Shown here: positions 14,904-22,206 of the stretch, piece after piece
How the letters are laid out: every line of letters begins with the position of its first letter
How positions within the stretch are numbered: position 1 is the first letter of the stretch
Assembly: GCF_900269665.1 (NCBI RefSeq)
Contig: NZ_LT985361.1
Span: forward strand, 7,176,594-7,215,115
Reading direction: 5' to 3'
Length of the DNA stretch: 38,522 bases
DNA from: Nocardia suismassiliense
GTDB lineage: Bacteria > Actinomycetota > Actinomycetes > Mycobacteriales > Mycobacteriaceae
Program-made: the position numbers and the translations under genes
The notes under the pieces: model-generated
What the model saw: the letters and a program-made list of their open reading frames with translations, nothing else
Databases searched by the model: none
What the model was told of the DNA's origin: nothing

Positions 14904-15686
14904 CTAGTTTTCCTGGGCGTTTTCCGAACGCACCGGACCGATCCGCCCGGGCGGCCAGATCTTGAAGACGGCCTTGCCGCGCACGTTGTCCACCGGCACG
15001 GTGCCTTGGAGTTCGTCCTTGATGTGGGCGCGCGAGTCCCGCGACTCGTTGCGGTTGTCGCCCATCACCCACAGATGCCCCTCGGGCACCTTCACCGGCT
15101 TGAACTCGCGCCCGCCACCGGCGCCGAAGGGCTGGCCGGGGGTATACGGGACGATGTAGCGGGCGTACGGCTCGTCCAGCGGCTTGCCGTCGACGATGAC
15201 CCGGCCCTGCGGATCACAGCATTCGACGGTCTGGCCGCCGACCGCGATCACGCGTTTGACCAGGTCGTTCTCGTCCGGGGGCACCAGGCCGAAGAACGAG
15301 AAGAAGTTCTGCACGCCGCGGATGGCGGCGTTGTCCGATCGGATCGACCGATAGGTGTCGTTCCAGGAGGGCGGTCCGACGAATACGACGACGTCGCCCG
15401 GCTTCGGATCACCCCAGTAGTAGCTGAGTTTCTGCACGTAGATGCGGTCGCCCGTGCAACCGGCGCAGCCGTGCAGGGTGGTCTCCATCGACTGGGACGG
15501 AATCACGTACGGGCGCCCGATGAAAGTGACCATAAGGGCTGCGATCACCGCCGCGATCACGACCAGGATCGGCAGCTCCTGCCAGAACGGTCGCTGTTTG
15601 CGCTGCTTTCCGCGCCGCCTGCTGCGCGGACGGTTTCCTTCGTCGTCCGACCCGGACACCGCAATCGACCCGCTTTCGTCTGCCAC
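14904..15686 (-). CDS. lepB: Type I signal peptidase LepB
   Basis: 260 residues from GTG 15686. The frame extends to 15800 but that part contains the rplS terminator, so it is not coding. LepB cleaves signal peptides outside the membrane. A basic cytoplasmic tail (RRRGKQRKQR) precedes one membrane anchor at about residues 37-58. Nucleophile S66 lies in VIPSQSMETTL, the general base K144 in ENDLVKRVIAVGG, and GDNRNESRDSR is box E. An insert with two Cys (CAGC) and another Cys pair (ECCDP) is typical of actinobacterial LepB. TAATCT 7 bases before the GTG suggests a leaderless message. Confidence 0.93.
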   Translation of the reverse strand: MADESGSIAVSGSDDEGNRPRSRRRGKQRKQRPFWQELPILVVIAAVIAALMVTFIGRPYVIPSQSMETTLHGCAGCTGDRIYVQKLSYYWGDPKPGDVVVFVGPPSWNDTYRSIRSDNAAIRGVQNFFSFFGLVPPDENDLVKRVIAVGGQTVECCDPQGRVIVDGKPLDEPYARYIVPYTPGQPFGAGGGREFKPVKVPEGHLWVMGDNRNESRDSRAHIKDELQGTVPVDNVRGKAVFKIWPPGRIGPVRSENAQEN

Positions 15687-15693
15687 GCGGACT

Positions 15694-15699
15694 AGATTA
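15694..15699 (-). promoter_or_regulatory. -10 element of lepB (leaderless)
   Basis: TAATCT on the minus strand is 7 bases from GTG 15686, and no ribosome binding site precedes the GTG. Confidence 0.45.
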
Positions 15700-15786
15700 G
15701 CCCGCTCATTGGGGGTGCTGCAGTGGAGTACGGCTTCACGTCCACCGCGGCCTGGCGTATCGACCGGATTACCTGCCCGAACAGGC

Positions 15787-15822
15787 GAATAGCCCGACAT
15801 CCGGAGATGTCAGGCTATTCGA
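15787..15822. terminator. Strong hairpin downstream of rplS
   Basis: Arms CGAATAGCC-C-GACATC and GATGTC-A-GGCTATTCG pair over 15 of 16 positions around a 4-base loop. It starts 57 bases after the rplS stop and ends 101 bases before lepB, separating the two genes. Confidence 0.75.
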
Positions 15823-15878
15823 TACAGCTATGCGTGGCGACAAACCACGAAGTGCCGCGCGGGGCGCGACTGGTCAGC

Positions 15879-16220
15879 TCAGCGCTTTTCCTTGATCTTG
15901 GCGGCCTTGCCGCGCAGATCGCGCAGGTAGTACAGCTTGGCGCGACGGACGTCACCGCGGGTGACGACCTCGATGTGGTCGATGTTCGGGGTGTGCACCG
16001 GGAAGGTGCGCTCCACGCCGACACCGAACGACACCTTGCGGACCGTGAAGGTCTCGCGGATGCCGCCGCCCTGGCGTCGGATGACGACGCCCTTGAAGAC
16101 CTGGATGCGCTCCTTCGAGCCTTCGATGACCTTTACGTGCACATTGAGGGTGTCGCCCGGCCGGAAGTCGGGGACGTCGCTGCGCAGCGACTTCTCGTCG
16201 ACGAAGTCAAGGGTGTTCAT
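15879..16220 (-). CDS. rplS: 50S ribosomal protein L19 (bL19)
   Basis: 113 residues from ATG 16220, the standard length; AAGGA lies about 8 bases upstream. An in-frame ATG two codons earlier is possible but would overlap the ribosome site. The sequence MNTLDFVDEKSLRSDVPDF, then GDTLNVHVKVIEGSKERIQV and GVGVERTFPVHTPNI is bL19 throughout. The protein sits at the subunit interface of the large subunit. It is a single-gene unit with its own promoter and terminator. A perfect palindrome GTTCGCGCGAAC lies 15 bases before the start. Confidence 0.97.
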   Translation of the reverse strand: MNTLDFVDEKSLRSDVPDFRPGDTLNVHVKVIEGSKERIQVFKGVVIRRQGGGIRETFTVRKVSFGVGVERTFPVHTPNIDHIEVVTRGDVRRAKLYYLRDLRGKAAKIKEKR

Positions 16221-16234
16221 TTCCATCCTTATGG

Positions 16235-16246
16235 GTTCGCGCGAAC
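16235..16246. promoter_or_regulatory. 12-bp perfect palindrome in the rplS leader
   Basis: GTTCGCGCGAAC lies just upstream of the rplS ribosome site, in the untranslated leader. It is not a hairpin with a loop and its role is unknown. Confidence 0.3.
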
Positions 16247-16339
16247 AGAGGACCCTGGCGGCACATCGCGTGCTCGGCCGGTTCATGCTCCGATTCAAGG
16301 GGATGCGCCTGGTCCACGATCACCCAGGGCAACCTGAGT

Positions 16340-16373
16340 ATTGTGCCAGATCAGCGGGTCGCCGGAAAAATCG
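16340..16373 (-). promoter_or_regulatory. rplS promoter, shared design with the rpsP promoter
   Basis: Minus strand: CGATTT (16373-16368), 22 bases, then CACAAT (16345-16340) inside ATCTGGCACAAT. TGG before the hexamer resembles an extended -10. The same two blocks at the same spacing stand before rpsP. A start near 16333 would give a leader of about 113 bases. Confidence 0.55.
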
Positions 16374-16427
16374 GCCCCCATGGCTGTACTTCAGCGAGCC
16401 AGATCAGGTCGTAACCGACTGATTCAG

Positions 16428-17345
16428 TCACTCACGATCAGGCGCGTGGACCACCGGCTCGGCGTCCGGTGTGTCCGCCACCGGCTCATGGTCCGAGGAG
16501 AACAGGGACAAGTGGTGCCGGTGAGGTGCGGGTGGGGCGGGTACCACGGTGCGGGTCAGCTCGGCTTCGGCGGCGGTGCGGACGTGTTCGACGTCGGGTT
16601 TGCCGGCCACCAGGTCTTGGACGAAGATCTTGGCGCGGATGACGGGGCGGCGGTAGCGGCGTTCGCGGACGATGGCGCGGTACATGAGGCGGCGGCGGTC
16701 GGCGTAACGCCAGCGGGCCCAGGGGGCGCCCGGCCTGCTGAGCCGGAGCGCACCGACCACGAGCAACGGCAGGAAGAACATGCCGAACAGACCGGTCCAG
16801 ATCTTGCCCTTGGCGATGACCATGGCGGCGAGCCCGAGGTTGACCACGGCGAAGGCGACCACGAACACCCGGACTTCGATGCTCGGGTCGCTGCGGAAGT
16901 CGTTGATGTCCAGCAACCACAGCGGGTGAAAGCCGAGCAGTAGCAACCCGGTTACCGCGAGCGCGACGAACACCGCGTCGACCGAGGTGCGTCCCTGCTC
17001 CTCCCAGTACACGTCGCGCAGATAGAAGATCAGCGCGAATTCGTCGAGGGTCAGCGCGGCACCGACACCGAAGGCGGCGGCGAGCACGGCGGCCGTGGTG
17101 GTGTCGGCGGTCTGGTACTGGGTGACCATGCCGACGCCGGACGCCAGCACCAGGATCACCCCGAACACCATGTGGTGGATGTGCACCCCGCCGGACCGCA
17201 CGTTGCCCGGCCACCAGCGCACCTGTTTGCGGATCAGCCGGACGCTGAGCCGGATCAACAGGAAGCCGACGATGAACCCTAGAAGGAAGCACAGCAGCGG
17301 GAGCCTGCCCTGCGCGATCACATCCTCACTGAGCCACCGTCGCAT
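16428..17345 (-). CDS. Polytopic membrane protein with HIHH motif, function unknown
   Basis: 305 residues from ATG 17345. The N-terminal two thirds hold about seven hydrophobic segments (roughly residues 15-35, 55-75, 83-105, 125-147, 158-176 and 180-200). Between the first two lies SGGVHIHHMVFG, and the third ends in TLDEFALIFYLRDVYW, a conserved-looking acidic-aromatic stretch. The C-terminal 100 residues are cytoplasmic, basic and then His/Pro-rich (PHRHHLSLFSSDHEP). I recognise it as an actinobacterial conserved hypothetical but know no function; histidines and acids near membranes would suit metal binding, which is a guess. It lies 24 bases after tex, on the same strand, so it may be cotranscribed. 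Confidence 0.7.
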   Translation of the reverse strand: MRRWLSEDVIAQGRLPLLCFLLGFIVGFLLIRLSVRLIRKQVRWWPGNVRSGGVHIHHMVFGVILVLASGVGMVTQYQTADTTTAAVLAAAFGVGAALTLDEFALIFYLRDVYWEEQGRTSVDAVFVALAVTGLLLLGFHPLWLLDINDFRSDPSIEVRVFVVAFAVVNLGLAAMVIAKGKIWTGLFGMFFLPLLVVGALRLSRPGAPWARWRYADRRRLMYRAIVRERRYRRPVIRAKIFVQDLVAGKPDVEHVRTAAEAELTRTVVPAPPAPHRHHLSLFSSDHEPVADTPDAEPVVHAPDRE

Positions 17346-17369
17346 GGCCGCCTGAATCCTCCGTCCGAA

Positions 17370-19814
17370 CTACTGCCCGAAACCCGCCCGGCGCAACGCA
17401 TCCGCCATCGAACCGGTCGGCGCGGGCGCGTTGCGGCGCTGATTGCCACCGCCGCGAGCCTGGCCCTGGTTCCGCTGACCTTGATTGCGGCCCTGCTGGT
17501 TCTTGCCCTGCCCATTCTGCCGCTCCGGCGCGCCACCCTTGCGCTCACCTTGGCCACGCTGCCGATTCTCGCCGCGTTCGCCCTTGGCCGCGACGCCCGG
17601 CTCGTCGTCCAGCCGCAGCGACAGCCCGATGCGCTGCCTGGCGACGTCGACCTCGAGCACCTTCACCTTGACCACGTCACCGGTGTTCACCACTTCGCGC
17701 GGATCCTTGATGAAGTTGTGCGACATCGCGGAGACGTGCACGAGTCCGTCCTGGTGCACACCGATGTCGACGAAAGCGCCGAACGCGGCGACATTCGTGA
17801 CGACCCCTTCGAGCACCATGCCGGGCTCGAGGTCGGCGACCTTCTCCACGCCCACGGCGAATTCGGCGGTCTTGAACTCGGGTCGCGGGTCGCGGCCCGG
17901 CTTCTCGAGCTCGCTGATGATGTCGGTGACGGTCGGCAGACCGAAACGTTCGTCGGTGAACTCGTCGGCGCGCAGCGAGCGCAGCACGGTCGTATTGCCG
18001 ATGACCTCGGTGATGTCGCGGCCGGTCTTCTGCATGATCCGCCGGACCACCGGGTACGCCTCGGGGTGCACCGCGGAGGTGTCCAGTGGGTCGTCACCGC
18101 CGCGAATCCGCAGGAAGCCCGCGCACTGCTCGAACGCCTTCGGCCCGAGCCGTGGCACCTCGAGCAGCGCGGTCCGGCTACGGAACGGCCCGTTCTGATC
18201 CCGGTGCGCCACAATGCTTTCCGCCACCGACCCGGCGATGCCGGACACCCGCGACAGCAGCGGCACCGAGGCGGTGTTCACGTCGACACCGACGGCGTTC
18301 ACCGCGTCCTCGACCACCGCGCCGAGCGAACGCGCCAGCAGCGTCTCGGACACGTCGTGCTGGTACTGGCCGACGCCGATCGACTTCGGATCGATCTTCA
18401 CCAGCTCGGCCAGCGGGTCCTGCAGGCGGCGCGCGATCGACACCGCGCCGCGCAGCGACACGTCCATGTCGGGCAGTTCCTGGGTGGCGTAGGCGGAAGC
18501 GGAGTACACCGACGCGCCCGCCTCGGACACCACGATCTTGGTCGGCTTGTTCTCCGGAATGCGCGAAATGAGCTCGGTGGCAAGGGCATCGGTCTCCCGC
18601 GAGGCGGTGCCGTTGCCGATGGCGATGAGCTCGACCCCGAAGCGGGCGACCAGCGCGCCGAGCACGGCGAGGGACTTCTCGGTCTGCCCCTGCGGCTTGT
18701 GCGGGTAGATCACCTCGGTGGCGACGGCCTTGCCGGTGGCGTCGACGACGGCCACCTTCACACCGGTCCGGTAGCCGGGGTCCAGACCCATGGTGGTGCG
18801 GGTGCCGGCCGGCGCGGCGAGCAGCAGGTCGCGCAGGTTCGCCGCGAACACGTCGACGGCGTCCTTCTCGGCCGCCTGTCGCAGCCGCATCCTGGTGTCG
18901 ATGCCAAGGCTCACTTGCAGTTTGGTCCGCCACGCCCAGCGCACGGTGTCCAGCAGCCACGTGTCGGCGGCGCGGCCCTTGTCGGCGATGCCGAACTTGA
19001 TGGCGATGCGGCCTTCGTAGATGGAGCGTTCGCCGGGTTCGAGTTCTTCGGTGTCGGGTTCGAGGTGCAACGACAGCACGTCTTCCTTCTCACCGCGCAG
19101 CAGCGCCAGGATGCGGTGCGAGGGCAGCTTGGTGAACGGCTCGTTGAACTCGAAGTAGTCGGCGAACTTGGCGCCGGCCTCCCCCTTGCCCGCACGCACG
19201 GTCGACCGGACCTGGCCGCGGTTCCACATCAGCTCGCGCAGCTCACCGACCAGGTCGGCGTCTTCGGCGAACCGCTCGACCAGGATCGACCGCGCGCCGT
19301 CGAGTTGCTCGGCGTTGTACTGCGCGGGATCGGTGGCCGGGTCGTTGATCAGCGCGTCGGCGACCGGCTCGTGGCCCGCCTCGCGCGCGATCTGCGCCTT
19401 GGTGCGCCGCTTCGGCTTGTACGGCAGGTAGATGTCCTCGAGCCGGGCCTTGGTCTCGGCGAGCATGATCTGCTGGTGCAGCGCGTCGTCGAGTTTGCCC
19501 TGGCCGCGGATGGATTCGAGGATGGCGCCGCGGCGCTCGTCGAGCTCGCGGATGTAGTGCAGACGCTCATCGAGCAGGCGCAGCTGCGCATCGTCGAGGC
19601 CGCCGGTGACTTCCTTGCGGTATCGCGCGATGAACGGCACGGTCGAGCCGGCGTCGAGTAGCTCGACGGTGGCACGCACCTGGCTTTCCCGCACCGCGAG
19701 TTCGTCGGCGATGCGACGGTTCACGCTCGCTTGGCTCGCGACACCGAGGGGCGTCGCGGATGGGAGCACGGCGGGGTCGGACTCTGCACTTACAGTCTCG
19801 GGCGCTGTCGTCAC
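17370..19814 (-). CDS. tex: Tex family transcription accessory / RNA-binding protein
   Basis: 814 residues from GTG 19814; GTG 19826 is an equal alternative (818). Tex is a nucleic-acid-binding protein linked to transcription and, in pathogens, toxin expression. Domains in order: helical N-terminal domain beginning SVNRRIADELAVRESQV and VPFIARYRKEVTGGLDD; YqgF-like RNase H fold (TTMGLDPGYRTGVKVAVVD); helix-hairpin-helix (VDVNTASVPLLSRVSGI); and the S1 domain (LEGVVTNVAAFGAFVDIGVH). The last 90 residues add a Gln/Asn/Gly/Arg-rich low-complexity tail ending in SMADALRRAGFGQ. TAGTGT lies 8 bases before GTG 19814 and may be a -10 for a leaderless start. Confidence 0.92.
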   Translation of the reverse strand: MTTAPETVSAESDPAVLPSATPLGVASQASVNRRIADELAVRESQVRATVELLDAGSTVPFIARYRKEVTGGLDDAQLRLLDERLHYIRELDERRGAILESIRGQGKLDDALHQQIMLAETKARLEDIYLPYKPKRRTKAQIAREAGHEPVADALINDPATDPAQYNAEQLDGARSILVERFAEDADLVGELRELMWNRGQVRSTVRAGKGEAGAKFADYFEFNEPFTKLPSHRILALLRGEKEDVLSLHLEPDTEELEPGERSIYEGRIAIKFGIADKGRAADTWLLDTVRWAWRTKLQVSLGIDTRMRLRQAAEKDAVDVFAANLRDLLLAAPAGTRTTMGLDPGYRTGVKVAVVDATGKAVATEVIYPHKPQGQTEKSLAVLGALVARFGVELIAIGNGTASRETDALATELISRIPENKPTKIVVSEAGASVYSASAYATQELPDMDVSLRGAVSIARRLQDPLAELVKIDPKSIGVGQYQHDVSETLLARSLGAVVEDAVNAVGVDVNTASVPLLSRVSGIAGSVAESIVAHRDQNGPFRSRTALLEVPRLGPKAFEQCAGFLRIRGGDDPLDTSAVHPEAYPVVRRIMQKTGRDITEVIGNTTVLRSLRADEFTDERFGLPTVTDIISELEKPGRDPRPEFKTAEFAVGVEKVADLEPGMVLEGVVTNVAAFGAFVDIGVHQDGLVHVSAMSHNFIKDPREVVNTGDVVKVKVLEVDVARQRIGLSLRLDDEPGVAAKGERGENRQRGQGERKGGAPERQNGQGKNQQGRNQGQRNQGQARGGGNQRRNAPAPTGSMADALRRAGFGQ

Positions 19815-19917
19815 GTCCGCAGACACTACCGGGACCACCCGACACGGGACCCGCACCCAGTGGAACCGGGTCGCACGTGCCGTGTCACCGCTGGTCCCGG
19901 CCCTCGGCACGACGCGA

Positions 19918-19949
19918 CGAACCAGGCCGAGCACGCTCGGCCTGGTTCG
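19918..19949. terminator. Perfect 15-bp hairpin downstream of the secreted-protein gene
   Basis: Arms CGAACCAGGCCGAGC and GCTCGGCCTGGTTCG are exact complements with only two bases between them. It follows the stop at 19977 by 27 bases and lies upstream of the tex promoter region. No U tract on the minus strand. Confidence 0.7.
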
Positions 19950-19976
19950 GTAGTTCGCACTGATCGACCCAATTGC

Positions 19977-20447
19977 CTACGGCAAGATCAATTCCGGGCT
20001 GTACATCCGGATGAGCCCGTTGCCGTCCTTGGTGACCTCGGTGAAACTGACATACCGATGTCCCGGCTTCGCCAAGGCCTGGTCCACGGTCAACGGCGGG
20101 GAGGGGTACCTGCCGTTGGTGCACGGGAATGGACCGCTGGTTGCGACGTGTTCATCGGTGCCACCGTTGGCGTACGCGTCTTTATCCACGACAGTCACCA
20201 CCATGGTGCAATTCTTCGAATTGATGGAATCGTTTTTGAAGGTGATTCCACCGAATGCCCTCGGCACCCCGTTCTCGGCATAAATGCAGGACTCCACTTC
20301 CGCGGAGCCATCGCTCGTCAAATAAATACCCGAGCACTCGTAGGGGCTGCTGCCCGGCGCCGCGGAGGCGGCTGGTGCGACCATGAGCAGTGGTGCGGCG
20401 CTGACGAAAACGCAAGACAGGACACGTGATAACGAACTGATGGACAT
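19977..20447 (-). CDS. Small secreted four-cysteine protein, function unknown
   Basis: 156 residues from ATG 20447, with GAAAGG upstream. Residues 1-29 form a signal peptide (LSRVLSCVFVSAAPLLMVAP, cut after ASA). The mature protein has four cysteines (38, 54, 80, 109), enough for two disulfides, no membrane segment, and a beta-rich look (GGITFKNDSINSKNCTMVV). I recognise no domain. The region 20448-20580 upstream is noticeably AT-rich, and neither neighbour is functionally related. A wall or secreted factor specific to the lineage is plausible. Confidence 0.65.
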   Translation of the reverse strand: MSISSLSRVLSCVFVSAAPLLMVAPAASAAPGSSPYECSGIYLTSDGSAEVESCIYAENGVPRAFGGITFKNDSINSKNCTMVVTVVDKDAYANGGTDEHVATSGPFPCTNGRYPSPPLTVDQALAKPGHRYVSFTEVTKDGNGLIRMYSPELILP

Positions 20448-20580
20448 GCAAGACCTTTCGATATCAGATTTGTCAATCCCCGAAAATGACCTTGTTCCAC
20501 CATATGTGGATCACCGACAGCTCACATGACCACACTATTCGGGGCATCCGCTACGTTAACGTCTCTCACCAGCAGCGATA

Positions 20581-22206
20581 TCAGACTTCCTGCGGCAAAC
20601 CGAGGAGCCCGCGCGACAATTCGCGCATCTCCGCCTTGCGAATTTTGCCGGTGACGGTCATCGGAAACTCCTCGACCACGTGCACATAACGCGGAATCTT
20701 GAAGTGCGCCAGCTTGCCCGCGCAGAACTCGCGCACGGCCTCGGCGTCCAACGGTGCCGCGCCCTCCCGCATCCGGACCCAGGCCATCAGCTCCTCACCG
20801 TATTTCGGGTCGGGCACGCCGATCACCTGCGCATCCAGGATGTCGGGGTGGGTGTAGAGGAACTCCTCGATCTCGCGCGGGTAGACGTTCTCGCCGCCGC
20901 GGATGACCATGTCCTTGATCCGGCCGGTGATCGCCAGGTAACCGTCGTCGTCCATCACGCCGATGTCGCCGGTGTGCATCCAACGGGCGGTGTCGATCGC
21001 CTCGGTGGTCTTCGCCTGGTCGTTCCAGTAACCGAGCATCACCGAGTAGCCGCGGGTGCAGAGCTCGCCCGGCTCGCCGCGCGGCACCGTGAGACCCGTT
21101 GCGGGGTCGACGATCTTGCCCTCGAGGTGCGGGCCGACCCGGCCGACGGTGGCGGTGCGCCGGTCGATGCCGTCGTCGCGGCGGGGCTGGGGGGGCACCG
21201 GCGAGGGCTCGGGCATGCCGTAACAGATGCACACCTCGTGCATGCCCATCCGGTCGATGACCCGCTTCATCACCTCGACCGGGCACGGCGAGCCCGCCAT
21301 GATGCCGGTGCGCAGGCTGGACAGATCCGGTGTGGCGGAATCCAATTCGGTGAGCAGCGCGATGAACATGGTCGGCACGCCGTAGAGCGAGGTGCAGCGT
21401 TCGGACTCGACGGCGGCCAGGGTCGCCACCGGATCGAACGCCGGTGCCGGAATCACCACCGCCGCACCGTGACTGGTGCTGGCCAGATTGCCCATGACCA
21501 TGCCGAAGCAGTGGTAGAACGGCACCGGCACGCAGATCCGGTCCTGTTCGGTGTAGCCGCAGAGTTCGCCGACGAAGAAGCCGTTGTTCAGGATGTTGTG
21601 GTGGCTCAGTGTGGCGCCCTTGGGAAAACCTGTTGTCCCCGAGGTGTATTGGATGTTGATCGGGTCGTCGATGGACAGTTCCACGCCCAGCACGGCCAAC
21701 CGTTCCGCGTCGATCGCGGTGCCGGCCAGTTCATCCCATTCCGGCGTACCGAGCACCAGCACCTGCTCCAGGGCCGGGCAGTTCGGCCGGACCTCCTCGA
21801 TCATCGCGACATAGTTCGACGTCTTGAACTCCGGCGCCGCGACCAGCACCCGCACACCCGCCTGGCACAGCACGTACTCCAGTTCGCTGGTGCGGTACGC
21901 GGGATTGATATTGACCAGGATCGCGCCGATCTTCGCCGTCGCGTACTGCACGAAGAACCATTCGGCGCAGTTGGGCGCCCAGATGCCGACCCGGTCGCCC
22001 TTGCCGATACCGCGCGCGGCCAGTCCGGTGGCCAGCGCGTCGATCGCGGCGCCGAGCTCGCGGTAGGTCCAGCGCCGATCGGTGGGCTTGTCCACCAACG
22101 CTTCCCGGTCCGGGTAGGCGGCGACGGTGCGGTCGAGATTGCCGCCGATGGTGTCACCGAGCAGTGGGGTCTCCGAGGTGCCGGACGCGTAACTCGGCAG
22201 CGACAT
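20581..22206 (-). CDS. Fatty-acid--CoA ligase (FadD-type AMP-binding protein), altered A5 motif
   Basis: 541 residues from ATG 22206 (GTG 22209 directly before it is possible). It should activate a fatty acid to acyl-AMP and then acyl-CoA. The P-loop YTSGTTGFPKGATLSHHN, core WMHTGDIGVMDDDGYLAITG, GGENVYPREIEE and the A10 lysine in MTVTGKIRK are intact. The A5 motif, normally YGMTETSPVSTQT in this subfamily, reads YGMPEPSPVPPQP: five Thr/Ser codons are all CCC. Each change is one base, ACC or TCC to CCC, inside a C-rich run (21184-21213), which looks more like a base-calling artefact than evolution. Overlaps the upstream synthetase gene by one base (TGATG). Confidence 0.85.
   Translation of the reverse strand: MSLPSYASGTSETPLLGDTIGGNLDRTVAAYPDREALVDKPTDRRWTYRELGAAIDALATGLAARGIGKGDRVGIWAPNCAEWFFVQYATAKIGAILVNINPAYRTSELEYVLCQAGVRVLVAAPEFKTSNYVAMIEEVRPNCPALEQVLVLGTPEWDELAGTAIDAERLAVLGVELSIDDPINIQYTSGTTGFPKGATLSHHNILNNGFFVGELCGYTEQDRICVPVPFYHCFGMVMGNLASTSHGAAVVIPAPAFDPVATLAAVESERCTSLYGVPTMFIALLTELDSATPDLSSLRTGIMAGSPCPVEVMKRVIDRMGMHEVCICYGMPEPSPVPPQPRRDDGIDRRTATVGRVGPHLEGKIVDPATGLTVPRGEPGELCTRGYSVMLGYWNDQAKTTEAIDTARWMHTGDIGVMDDDGYLAITGRIKDMVIRGGENVYPREIEEFLYTHPDILDAQVIGVPDPKYGEELMAWVRMREGAAPLDAEAVREFCAGKLAHFKIPRYVHVVEEFPMTVTGKIRKAEMRELSRGLLGLPQEV

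Noticed and set aside
17481..19661. 726-residue + strand open frame
   Set aside because: It is antisense to tex, whose motifs are complete; long antisense frames are usual in high-GC codon patterns.
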